A stretch of 64,000 bases of DNA from Burkholderia sp. WP9 (GTDB taxonomy: Bacteria > Pseudomonadota > Gammaproteobacteria > Burkholderiales > Burkholderiaceae): the NCBI RefSeq assembly GCF_900104795.1, contig NZ_FNTG01000001.1, forward strand, positions 2,790,001-2,854,000, written 5' to 3'. Positions 1 through 8,079 of this stretch are shown here, one piece after another. The notes below the pieces were generated by a model. It ran no database searches, was not told the DNA's origin, and saw only the letters and a program-made list of their open reading frames with translations. The translations under genes were made by a program, and so were the position numbers. Every line of letters begins with the position of its first letter. Position 1 is the stretch's first letter.

Positions 1-136
1 TACGCAGACTTTCTGCAAGATCGCTCTGTTGGCACTGGCACTGGGAAAGCACAGGCGGCGGGATTGCCTGTGGTTTGCCGCGCGCGCTTTCTTCAGGAAC
101 GTCGGCAAGCGTGTGTTGACAGGCGCTTCAGCCTAG
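1..136 (+). other. 3' end of an unidentified ORF broken by the IS5 element
   Basis: Reading frame 1 is open from the window edge to the IS5 insertion. If the IS5 element (137-4813) and one CTAG copy are removed, this frame continues for only three more codons (V, L, D) and stops at a TGA just right of the element. The insertion would then have changed only the last residues of whatever gene this is. The translated fragment is Arg-rich and I recognise no family, so it may also be non-coding. Confidence 0.25.
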
Positions 137-280
137 CAGGCTGCGGAAATACCCGAAGCAATCACGAGCGGCTTTCCTCCCGAAGGGGAAGCTGTAGTCG
201 TTTTTTTCACCATCCGGGAATTGATTACCCGATTCCCGTCTCTGGTGGTTGGTCGGTGCCGTTTTTAGCCCCGATTTAGC

Positions 281-525
281 TTATTGCGCCTCATTCGCAC
301 GGATTTGTCCCAAGGTGCGCATACGAACCAGGTTGTACGCCGCCATCGTCAGCACAAATATCTGATCCACTTTCTTCAGGCCGCGCACCATTACCTGACG
401 CATGCCCCCATGCGTCTTGGCCCAGCCGAATCCCTGCTCGATCAGCTTGCGCTTTTGCTGCGAGATGGCGTAGCCCGCGCTTTGGGCAATCGCATCCGGC
501 TCCGCCGAATGGCGTCCCGACTTAT
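281..525 (-). pseudogene. IS5-family transposase, C-terminal part
   Basis: This is the end of the DDE transposase whose front lies at 3864-4731. The visible C-terminal signature includes the stretch YAISQQKRKLIEQGFGWAKT (catalytic Glu region, Y-x2-R-x3-E-like) and ends at a TAA at 281-283. The IS21-type element interrupts the coding sequence at an Asn-Lys pair: one side reads VAQNK and the other resumes at NKSGRHS. The break coincides with the 6-bp target duplication, so the gene was intact at this point before IS21 arrived. Confidence 0.85.
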
Positions 526-571
526 TGCGTATTTCGGCGAACGTGACCGCCGATTTCGGGAACGTGACCGA
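526..571. repeat. IS21 left-end repeated terminal motif
   Basis: Two copies of a motif reading roughly TTTCGG-n2-AACGTGACCG lie at the left end. They are the inverted counterpart of the four-copy array at 3777-3863. Multiple terminal repeats of this kind are a known feature of IS21 ends and are presumed transposase-binding sites. Confidence 0.7.
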
Positions 572-617
572 TTCGGCGGGGTTGGGCGTTGCGCGGTGTT
601 GATTGTAGATTTTCTTG

Positions 618-1385
618 TTAGTTCTGGTCGAGTTCGGGCTCCAGGACGCTGGGTTTAGGGGATGACTTTCTGAGGGATTCACCGGTGAGCGTGATCCGGT
701 GATGACGCTGCATGAGGCGGTCGAGCATTGCGTCGGCGATGGTCTCGTCGCCAATCCATCCATGCCAGTGCTCAATCGGTAACTGGCTGGTGATGATGGT
801 CGCCTTTCCCGCCGAGCGGTCATCGATCATCTCGAGCAGATCGTTTCGGACCATCGCGTCGAGGGGAGCCATTCCCCAATCGTCCAGCAGGAGCACGTCA
901 ACGCGGGCGACCTGCAGCAGCCATTTTGTGAAGCCGCCATTGCCGTGCAGAACGCGAAGCTCCTCGCCAAGTCGCGGCACGCGTAGATACAACGCCGAAT
1001 GCCCGCGCCGGTAAGCGTATTGGGCCAGGGCGCACGCAAGCCACGACTTCCCAGCGCCGGTTGGACCGCTGATGAGCAGGCTGTAGCCGGCTTCGACCCA
1101 GTCACCGAGCGCGAGACTCGTGAGTGAGCGCGGATCGACGCCACGGCCAGCACGCGTGTCGAGATCTTCAATGGCGGCTTGCGGATACTTGAGGCGCGCC
1201 TGCTTGAGCAGTCGGCTACGACGGCGATCATCGCGCCAGCTGGCTTCCCGGTCGACCAGCAGTGACAGGCGTTCCTCGAAGCTCAGGCTGGCCGCACCGG
1301 GCTGCGTCAGTTGTTCTTCCAGGCCGTCAGCGAAGCGGTCCAGCTTCAGGGTGCGCAGTTGCGTCAGTGTCTGTTGCATCATCAT
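618..1385 (-). CDS. istB: IS21-family helper ATPase IstB
   Basis: This 255-residue AAA+ ATPase is the transposition helper of IS21. It delivers target DNA and stimulates the IstA transposase. The Walker A motif GPTGAGKS is clear (about residues 106-113), followed by a Walker B-like VDVLLLDDWG. The N-terminal region starting MMMQQTLTQLRTLKL and the overall length match the family. It lies directly after the istA C-terminal fragment (stop at 1398) on the minus strand. It is the only complete gene of this element and has no functional local partner. Confidence 0.92.
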   Translation of the reverse strand: MMMQQTLTQLRTLKLDRFADGLEEQLTQPGAASLSFEERLSLLVDREASWRDDRRRSRLLKQARLKYPQAAIEDLDTRAGRGVDPRSLTSLALGDWVEAGYSLLISGPTGAGKSWLACALAQYAYRRGHSALYLRVPRLGEELRVLHGNGGFTKWLLQVARVDVLLLDDWGMAPLDAMVRNDLLEMIDDRSAGKATIITSQLPIEHWHGWIGDETIADAMLDRLMQRHHRITLTGESLRKSSPKPSVLEPELDQN

Positions 1386-1397
1386 GGTGGGTTTTCT

Positions 1398-1647
1398 TTA
1401 TTGGTAGTAGCCGGGGCCGCGTAGATGCGCGTGGCTCGGGCTGATCCAGTCGGCAGGCGTTGCCACTGCAGCGCGGTCGCGGTTGTTGATCAGGATGTCG
1501 CGCACGTGGCGGTAACGGTGCACACCCAGCTCCAGTGCTAGCGCACAGGCGGCTTCGAGACGTTCTCGGCCATAGCGACGTGAGAGCGAGAGCAATCCGA
1601 GGCACGCCCGATAGCCGTGTGTCAGCGTCGGATGGATACTCCCCATT
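1398..1647 (-). pseudogene. istA: IS21 transposase IstA, C-terminal fragment
   Basis: About 80 codons of the IstA C-terminus remain, recognisable by the stretch HGYRACLGLLSLSRRYG and its position immediately before istB. The fragment begins abruptly at the end of the IS3-type element. The matching N-terminal part is at 3262-3695. The two parts together account for only about 225 of roughly 500 residues, so the DDE catalytic core is missing. Confidence 0.85.
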
Positions 1648-3261
1648 TGGGGGTGCGGCTATTTTCTTGGACTGAGTTATGCCACGATTCCAAGACTTTG
1701 CCGGTATTCGACGGGGCTGAGGAAGCCGAGCGAGAGCTTGATCCGTTTTGCGTTATACCAGCGGATGTACGAGTCAACGGTCTCGATGAATTGATCAATG
1801 GTCGTGGTTCGCCAGTCACGAGAATAGAACAATTCTGTCTTGAGGCGGCCGAAGAAACCTTCGCAGGCAGCATTGTCCGGCGAACATCCTTTGCGCGACA
1901 TCGAGCGAGTCAGTCTGGCAGACTGCATACGCGAGAGCCATCCTGGCCAGCGATAGTGCGCACCACGATCCGAGTGAACTACGGGCCGCTCCTTGCAGCC
2001 AGCCACTGATTCGATTGCCGAATCCAGCATGGTGTTGACGAGTTCGGCGTCCGGGCGCGTACCGATTGACCAGCTCACAACGAGACCATCGAAGCAGTCG
2101 ATAACCGGCGACAGATACACTTTGCCGGCCAGGATCTGGAATTCGGTAAGGTCCGTGAGCCATTTCTGGTTAGGAGCAGCGGCGTAGAAGTCACGATTGA
2201 TGATGTTCTCCGGCGCGGGACTAATTTCTCCACGATAGGAGCCGTAGCGACATCGCCTGGTCGTGGCGGCGGCCAGACCTTCCTGTCGCATCAAACGACG
2301 CACTACCTTCTCCGAGATGAAGACCCGCTGCCTGATCAATGCCGCGCGAATCCGGCGATAACCGTAGCAACGGTGATTGAGTTCGAAGATGTCCGCGATG
2401 ACGCGACGCGCGTCAGCATGCCTGTCAGCGACCAACAGCCGTGCACGGTGATAGAAGTAAGAGCTACGGGCAAGACCCAAAGCGGCTAGCAATTCTGGCA
2501 ACGCATAGGTCTGCTTCAGGGCATCAACCAGCTTCGCCTTCTCCCGGTTGCTCAGGAGTTGCGGGTTGATGCCCATCCCTTTTTTTATCAGTTCGTTCGC
2601 CTTCTTCAGGATATCGTGCTCAAGCTGCAGCCGTCGGATGTCGCGTTGAAGCGATTCGACCTGTTGTTCCAGCTGCGCACGCTCATGGTCCGATGCTGGT
2701 TTCTTTTTGCGTTTCATAGATGCTGGAACCTCTGGACCGAGTAGCTGGTTCTTCCAGTTATACAGTGTTGGCCGACTCACACCGGCTTTCTCGGCAACCA
2801 CGCGTAAGCTTTGCTCTCTGGTGCACAGCTCGATGACTGCGGCCTGCTTCACCTTTTGCGACTTTGGAACGCTACCAACGGCTCGGCCAACAATACGTTT
2901 TCTGATATCTGGACACAGTTCTTCGATCCAGGCTGCAAGCGTCTCGCGACTCGGATAACCCAACGCCCTCAAAGTTGCGGCAGCACAGCGGCCATGGCTC
3001 AGATAATGATCGACGGCCACCTTCTTCTGCTCATCCGAATACCTCGGCCTCGAACGGACATAGCCCGCCCGTAGATCATGGCACTGCTCATATTCGCGAT
3101 GCCAGGCCTTGAGAGAGTTCTTGGTCGGATAGCCCAGCTGCCGAATGGTGGCTCCGATGCGCTTGCCCAGCTTCAAGTAAAGTCGAACCGCTCGAATGCG
3201 AGCTTCGTATGAGAACATGAACTACCTCCAGGTAGTCCAAGAATTTGTCCGCCTCCCCCCA
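1648..3261 (-). mobile_element. IS3-family element inserted in istA
   Basis: The imperfect terminal inverted repeats are about 28 and 30 bp. Both contain TGGGGG at the tip and ATTCTTGGACT-like sequence inside (TTTTCTTGGACT on the other end), with a 2-bp length difference. Tips start TG and end CA as in IS3 elements. I see no 3-bp target duplication, and the flanking istA sequence lacks about 280 codons, which fits an insertion followed by an adjacent deletion. Boundaries are good to a few bases. Confidence 0.8.
1677..3218 (-). CDS. IS3-family transposase, single long ORF
   Basis: This 513-residue protein combines in one frame what many IS3 elements encode as OrfA and OrfB. The N-terminal half has two helix-turn-helix-like repeats (SLKAWHREY and SRETLAAWIEE) and a third (SRPTLYNWKNQ). 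A coiled-coil stretch follows around residues 180-215. The integrase domain shows WLTDLTEF, VHSDRGAHY and DNAACEGFFGRLKTE, supplying the three acidic residues. The ATG at 3216-3218 has a strong ribosome site (GGAGGTAG). No disruption is visible, so it may be active. Confidence 0.9.
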   Translation of the reverse strand: MFSYEARIRAVRLYLKLGKRIGATIRQLGYPTKNSLKAWHREYEQCHDLRAGYVRSRPRYSDEQKKVAVDHYLSHGRCAAATLRALGYPSRETLAAWIEELCPDIRKRIVGRAVGSVPKSQKVKQAAVIELCTREQSLRVVAEKAGVSRPTLYNWKNQLLGPEVPASMKRKKKPASDHERAQLEQQVESLQRDIRRLQLEHDILKKANELIKKGMGINPQLLSNREKAKLVDALKQTYALPELLAALGLARSSYFYHRARLLVADRHADARRVIADIFELNHRCYGYRRIRAALIRQRVFISEKVVRRLMRQEGLAAATTRRCRYGSYRGEISPAPENIINRDFYAAAPNQKWLTDLTEFQILAGKVYLSPVIDCFDGLVVSWSIGTRPDAELVNTMLDSAIESVAGCKERPVVHSDRGAHYRWPGWLSRMQSARLTRSMSRKGCSPDNAACEGFFGRLKTELFYSRDWRTTTIDQFIETVDSYIRWYNAKRIKLSLGFLSPVEYRQSLGIVA

Positions 3262-3695
3262 AACAGCTTCTCGCCGGCGCGGTGAATCTGACGCATCGAG
3301 CGCTTCAGGCGTTTCGTGAACGCCTTGTAGTGCTCGCAGAACTGCGTATAGCGGTAGGTCTGCCGGTCCGCGAACTCGGCCTGGTACTCCTCCCACAGCA
3401 ACGTCAGCGTCATGCCCTTGCGACGCAGCTCCTGATGGAGGCGTCCGTAGTCGGGCTGGGCGTAGCCTGCTGGCCCCGTGGGCTTGCCGAGAAGCCGCCG
3501 CTCGAGGTCGCCTTCGTCTATATCGCAGACGCTTGCCCAGTCCAGCCCGGCGGCACCGGCCAGTCCTATGTACTTCGCGACCACACCCTTGGATATGCCC
3601 AGTGACGCGGCGATCCGATCGTGCGAGAAGCCGCCGTCAAATTTAAGTCGTAAAACGTCCTTGATCATGCGCATGTTCATCCGGTGCGCGGGCAT
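3262..3695 (-). pseudogene. istA: IS21 transposase IstA, N-terminal fragment
   Basis: The fragment carries the N-terminal DNA-binding region of IstA, with an HTH reading SHDRIAASLGISKGVVAKYI and the later stretch MRQIHRAGEKLF. In intact IstA proteins RAGEKLF is followed at once by the first catalytic Asp segment. Here the sequence runs into the IS3 element exactly at that point, so the protein ends before the catalytic core. The start is probably one of the Met codons close to 3695. Confidence 0.85.
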
Positions 3696-3776
3696 GCTCT
3701 CTCCGGCAAAAGCCGGCGAGCATAGTCCACGTAGTTGATGTCATGCGCAACGCCAATCCTGCCTTCCGGTCCGCTC

Positions 3777-3863
3777 GGTCACGTTCCCGAAATGCCCGGT
3801 CACGTTGCCGAAATCGCCGGTCACCATCCCGAAACGGCCGGTCACGTTCGTCCGAAATACGCA
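3777..3863. repeat. IS21 right-end array of four 21-bp repeats
   Basis: Four consecutive copies with a 21-bp period begin GGTCACGTT (third copy GGTCACCAT) and contain CCGAAA near the middle. They start at 3777, 3798, 3819 and 3840. The last runs into the terminal CCGAAATACGCA. The regular spacing of two helical turns suggests cooperative binding of the IS21 transposase. The array lies between the IS21 tip and the istA start. Confidence 0.8.
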
Positions 3864-4731
3864 ACTTATTCTGCGCCACATGCGGCGTGACCTTCATGTC
3901 CACACAGGTCTCCACGAATTCCTGGGCGTCATAGCCCTTGTCAGCTCCGAGCGTGATCTCACAGGCCGGGGCATCGAGCGCCTGTCTGGCATCGTTAATC
4001 ATGACCTTGGCGGCTTCGCGCTCAGCATAACCATCAGAGATCGTCACCACGGCATCGGCCACCAGACCGTGGCGGTTGTCGCTCAAGGTATGGCCCATGT
4101 AGCGCAATTCACTGGCTGCGCCGCCTTTACGATAGAGTCGTGCATCGGCATCGGTCTTCGACTCATGGGTGTCGTTGCTGCGCTTCTCGCCTTTGAAGTT
4201 GCCCACATCGCCGTTGGCCTGGTCGTCATCGTCACGGCGCACAAAGCTCTTATGGCCGGCCCAGGCCTGGATCAGCGTACCGTCGACGCTGAAGTGCTCG
4301 CCTAATAGCCACGCCCTCTGCTGTGCAATGGCCAGCACCTCATTGAAGAACTCGATGACCGCGTCATGTTTAATCAGCCGTTCCCGGTTCTTGGTGAACA
4401 CGGTCGGCACTCACACGCTGTCGTCCATCGACAGCCCAATGAACCAGCGGAACAGCAGGTTATATTGGACCTGCTCCATCAACTGTCGTTCGGAGCGCAC
4501 GCTGTAGAGCACTTGCAACAGCATCGCCCGCAGCAGTTTCTCCGGCGCAATGCTGGGCCGGCCGCCTTTGATGTCGGCCTCGTACATGCGGGCAAACAAC
4601 GGCTCCATCTTCGCCAGCGCAGCATTGGCCATCTTGCGAATCGCGCGCAGCGGGTGACTCGCGGGAACAAAGTCTTCCAGCTTGCGCATCGTGAACAGGC
4701 TCTCGGTGAAGGTATCAGCGCCGCGCATCAT
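3864..4731 (-). pseudogene. IS5-family transposase, N-terminal part with internal stop
   Basis: The coding sequence starts at the ATG at 4729-4731 and reads through the DUF772-type N-terminus (ASHPLRAIRKMANAALAKME, then PEKLLRAMLLQVLYSVRSER). At 4411-4413 a TGA stands where the frame needs Trp (SMDDSV-stop-VPTVFTKN). The frame then continues through FSVDGTLIQAWA and ITLGADKGYDAQEF, the first two catalytic Asp regions, until IS21 interrupts it. Two independent lesions show that this copy has been dead for some time. Confidence 0.88.
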
Positions 4732-5059
4732 CTCTCGGGGTTAGGGCTTCATCACAATAATGTTTCAGCCGTCTCATCCGCTGACTCATCAGCGTCGGTA
4801 TTTCCGCAGCCTGCTAGTGCTCGACTGAGTCCCCAAGAGTATCCAATGGACGCGAGAATTGCACAGGTCGAGCACGCGCAGAGCCGTTTTTCCTACCGGT
4901 CTTTTCGACGTGGGACAACTAGCACACCAATACGGGCGTGGCGATGGGGCGCTTCGGATATATCAGCACCGAAATGCTTTACGATGACAACCGTCAGCAG
5001 CCGCGACGCGGCGGTTCTCATCATGCAAATCTCGTGTTGAGGCTGTCTCGCGACAGGCC

Positions 5060-6355
5060 TTAGCCACGGGTCCGCGGAAGCGAATCCACTGCGGCAGTGG
5101 AAAGCCGGCTTGCCCGATACGCGTTGCGCCCGTGCACCGCGCACCAAAAGATAGCCATCGCCAAGGCAGTCGCTGTAGCGGGCGCATACATGACCGCTGC
5201 GTGCGGCACCACGAAGGGCGAGGCGAGGATCGCCCCTAGCGTCAGCCCCTGCTTCGCCAGAATCATCTGATAGCGGCGAGCGGCAATCAGCCATGTGGTG
5301 AGCCCGGCGTCGGCGAATACAACGATTGAACATCCCGTGGAGAAAATCATCACGGGCGCCCCGGCTTTGAAGCTCTCGCCATAGATCATCAAGAAGGCGG
5401 CGTGACCGACAGCGAGGCTGCAGATGAACGCGAAAACAGCCAGCAAGACCAGATAGAGAGCCAGCCTCAGTGCCTTTGCACGCAACTGCGCCTCGTTTCT
5501 GGCGATAAATACCATACTCGGGGCGAGTGCCAGAGCGAGGGCCGCGCCAACCGAATTCCATTGCTCTACCAGAGACGCAGCAGCGGAATAGATTCCCAGA
5601 TCGGCCTTCGACATCAACACGGAGAGCAGAATGCGATCCAGTCGGAGAATCAGCACACCTACCGCGATCGCCGGCCAGAACTTGACGCCGCGCACGAGCA
5701 GCTCCTGCTTTACCGCGCTGTCGCCACGGAGCGACTTCGGCGCCCGGAAGGCAAGCTTGCGATAACGGTAGAATGGACCCAGCGTAGCAATACAAGCTTC
5801 GATCGGCCATGCCACCGATGCAACGACCGCTCCCGCCGAGACATGTGCGGCAGCGTAGAGCCAAAGCACCCTGACACCGCTCGCCAGCGTTCTGGCGCGA
5901 GTGGCGGTCCACGGCCGCCGTTCCGCGTAGGCCATCAGGGTACCGACAGCAAAGGGTTCGACGATGAGCAGCATGGCGGCGACGACCGCGAACTCTGCAC
6001 TCGTGCGGTTCATGATGAGGCAGGCTCCCACGGCGAACAGGAGCATCACGCTGAGCGTCGAACTGAGACGCAGCCGGAAGGTTCGATAGAAAACAAGATG
6101 ACGGAGACGCAAACTTTTGCCGAGCATGGGCGCCACCGCCTGCGCGCTAAACACTAGCGCTATGCTTCCAACGACAGAGGAGAGGGAAAGCGCGAACTGC
6201 AGCTCCCCAAATAGGCGTGGTCCGTAGAAGTTGGCGAAAAGATGATTGCCGGCAATGGCCGCCGCCGCACCCACGAGTTTTTCGCATGCAACACCGGTAA
6301 TCGAGGAAAGCAGGAGTCGCCAGATCGATTTCAAAATCACCTCTCCAGCGTTCAC
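5060..6355 (-). CDS. Wzx-like polysaccharide flippase, orphan
   Basis: This 431-residue, strongly hydrophobic protein has about 12 predicted helices and the look of the MOP/Wzx superfamily. Wzx proteins flip undecaprenyl-linked oligosaccharides across the inner membrane. The N-terminus GVACEKLVGAAAAIAGN and the central LRLDRILLSVLMSKADLGIYSAA (fluid loop region DRILLS...LGIYSAA) are typical. No glycosyltransferase or polymerase adjoins it. It is boxed in by the IS5 composite on one side and an ISAs1 element on the other, so it looks like the survivor of a polysaccharide locus broken up by insertions. The reading frame is intact. Confidence 0.7.
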   Translation of the reverse strand: MNAGEVILKSIWRLLLSSITGVACEKLVGAAAAIAGNHLFANFYGPRLFGELQFALSLSSVVGSIALVFSAQAVAPMLGKSLRLRHLVFYRTFRLRLSSTLSVMLLFAVGACLIMNRTSAEFAVVAAMLLIVEPFAVGTLMAYAERRPWTATRARTLASGVRVLWLYAAAHVSAGAVVASVAWPIEACIATLGPFYRYRKLAFRAPKSLRGDSAVKQELLVRGVKFWPAIAVGVLILRLDRILLSVLMSKADLGIYSAAASLVEQWNSVGAALALALAPSMVFIARNEAQLRAKALRLALYLVLLAVFAFICSLAVGHAAFLMIYGESFKAGAPVMIFSTGCSIVVFADAGLTTWLIAARRYQMILAKQGLTLGAILASPFVVPHAAVMYAPATATALAMAIFWCAVHGRNAYRASRLSTAAVDSLPRTRG

Positions 6356-6546
6356 CTGAGTCGATGCGTCTGCTCACGGTTTGAGTCTCGGATATCTCGA
6401 AAGGAAGGGAACGCTCGGCAGTAGTTTACGTCCGGGCCAACCCCGGCCCAGTTCGGAACCGAACGCATGACGGGAATAAGCTCGCCGGCTGAAGCTTATC
6501 CTGGTTACTTTGTCACGATGGCCGCTGTCAGGCCAGGGCCGGAGCA

Positions 6547-7688
6547 TCAAATCGGCTGTAATTTCAAGACCTGTGCGAGGTAGTCGGGATTCCAGGCAGC
6601 GGCTTTACGCTTTCGGGGCAGGCTGAGCGCGCGCGATGAATCGGCACGGAACAGGTTGATGGCAAGCCTGCGCAGGAAGGAGAAATTCAGAGCGGCATTG
6701 CGTAACCTGATCTGTCTGGCGTCTTCGCCAAAGGTGACATCCAGGCACCAATGCAGGCCATTCTCGATAGCCCAGTAGGTACGTGCGACGTACATGATGC
6801 GCGGGGCGTCGGCCGGCAGCGAACTGATCACGTAGCGCGTTTCGGTCTGGACTTGGCCGTGCGTCTCGCGCTGGGACTCAATACGTGCCACCGAGCGCAG
6901 ATTCGGCCAGCGTGCGCGTAATTCGATGGCGTCGAGCCACGCGAGCTCGCCCACCACCACGCAGCGGCGCGTCTCGAACCGGCCATGGCCTTTGTCGACG
7001 GTTTCGTGGGTATCGCATGGCCGTGACGGATAGCCGGGTTGATTCAGGCAGGCGAAGAACTCGCGCAGCGCGGTGGCCAGCGTCGGCTGATTGTCTTTGA
7101 CGGCGAGCACATAATCGCCGCCGCCGTCGACGATCCGCCTGGCGATTTCGGTCTGACAGCCGATCGCATCGATCGTCACCACTGCACCTTCGAGCGCCAG
7201 TGCCGGCAGCAATTCCTTGATCGCCTCAATCTCGTTGGATTTGGCCTGACACGGCTGCTGTCCCAGCGTCAGCCCCATCTCGGCCGCATACGCCGACACC
7301 AGGTGCAGCGCACGGGTGTCGCGCGCCACCGAACGCGAGCCGCGCAACGCCTTGCCATCAATTGCAATCACCCGTCCGTCGACAGCACCACATACGCCCT
7401 GGACCCATTCGACAAACCGGCTTTCGAGCGCCGCAGGCGACAGCGCCTCAAACACTCGCCGGATTGTGTCGTGACCTGGAATACCGTTACGCAGCTTTAG
7501 ATACTGGCGCAGCCATGCCAGGCGCTCCACACCCCAGTCTTCGATGTCGTCCCAGCCTTCGGCGCCTGACATCACCGACACAGTGCCAGCACCACGATAT
7601 CCAGCAAATCGTGATCGCAGCGTCCAATCACCAGCGGGTCCGGCAAGTCTGCAAACGTCGCCACCAGCGCAGCCACTTCCTTGCGCAT
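6547..7688 (-). pseudogene. ISAs1-family transposase with a one-base frameshift
   Basis: The true start is the ATG at 7686-7688 (MRKEVAALVATFADLPDP). The frame then breaks near 7577: the sequence reads CTG TGT CGG TGA where one extra G would give CTG TGT GCG GTG ATG and rejoin the main frame at VMSGAEGWDDIEDWGVERL. The remaining 344 residues are intact, with the family motif VIAIDGKALRGS and the later YWAIENGLHWCLDVTF. The frameshift removes the N-terminal third from the same frame, so this copy is probably inactive. Confidence 0.85.
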
Positions 7689-7700
7689 CTGTCGTCCCCG

Positions 7701-7739
7701 AAAAATCGACAGTAAACGCCGGTTACTCGCGGTTTACAA
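7701..7739 (-). promoter_or_regulatory. Leader motif shared with the IS4 remnant (copy 1)
   Basis: On the minus strand, just upstream of the ISAs1 transposase start, the sequence reads TTGTAAAC-N14-GTTTACT-GTC-GATTTTT. The arms GTAAAC and GTTTAC form an inverted repeat. The same 39-nt pattern, with the same spacing, precedes the unrelated IS4-type transposase start at 9807-9845. It could be an operator or part of the promoter. Confidence 0.55.
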
Positions 7740-7790
7740 CCCCCTCACGTTGTTCGTTGAAAGTAATTGACTTTTGATGCTCCGGCCCTG

Positions 7791-8066
7791 CACTATGTCC
7801 TCACCGTTGAAGATCAACTCATTCGTGTCATCTAGGCACAGCACTACGTCGCATGCCCGCATCCGCTCGGCAGAGGACTGCCAGTGCAGCTCCACGATGT
7901 CGGTCCATTCCAGCTTGTCTTGCGCGAAAGACCGATAAGCTGCTGCCGTCGCGGCCCAGCCACCGCACGCGCGCGCACTGCTGGCAGCAGGATTCCCCCG
8001 GCGGTGGTTCGGCCAGCAGGATTGCCCGCTGGTTCAAGCGCTTGTCGCCCAGATCGATACCCCCTG
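7791..8066 (-). pseudogene. IS4-type (Tn5-like) transposase remnant, inner part
   Basis: Reading leftward from about 8066, the frame gives IDLGDKRLNQRAILLAE, the Tnp_DNA_bind signature of Tn5/IS50-like transposases. A second frame then continues with WAATAAAYRSFAQDKLEWTD and a later VLCLDDTNELIFNGEDIV. At least two indels are needed to join these frames. The gene stops dead at the ISAs1 end (7790). Its first codons lie at 9730-9793 on the other side of the ISNCY element. Confidence 0.75.
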
Positions 8067-8079
8067 TTAGCCCCAAGTA

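Larger units (their letters stand above)
526..3863 (-). mobile_element. IS21-family element inserted in the IS5 transposase gene
   Basis: The ends read TGCGTATTTCGG...CCGAAATACGCA, a perfect 12-bp terminal inverted repeat starting TG and ending CA. The element is flanked by ACTTAT at 520-525 and 3864-3869, a 6-bp target duplication within the range for IS21 elements. It carries istA and istB on the minus strand in the usual order. istA is split by an IS3-type element and has lost its middle, so the element is not autonomous, although istB is intact. Confidence 0.9.
137..4813 (-). mobile_element. IS5-family element, disrupted by nested IS21 and IS3 insertions
   Basis: The two ends carry a 17-bp inverted repeat beginning CAGGCTGCGGAAATACC (137-153, and its complement ending at 4813). 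Both are flanked by CTAG (133-136 and 4814-4817), which fits the YTAR target duplication of IS5-family elements. Inside is an IS5-type transposase gene on the minus strand, split by an IS21-type element and carrying its own nonsense codon. Without the insertions the element would be about 1.34 kb. It cannot make transposase and would depend on intact copies elsewhere. Confidence 0.85.
6534..7790 (-). mobile_element. ISAs1-family element
   Basis: The ends carry an 18-bp perfect inverted repeat, CAGGGCCGGAGCATCAAA at 6534-6551 and its complement at 7773-7790. One ISAs1-type transposase gene lies inside. The flanking sequences do not match each other. On the right the element abuts a truncated IS4-type transposase, while the left flank is unrelated, so DNA next to the element was probably deleted after insertion. 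Confidence 0.88.

Noticed and set aside
4893..5912. 339-codon minus-strand frame overlapping the flippase gene
   Set aside because: Different frame of the same strand, Arg/Cys-rich and without membrane segments; the flippase frame explains the region.
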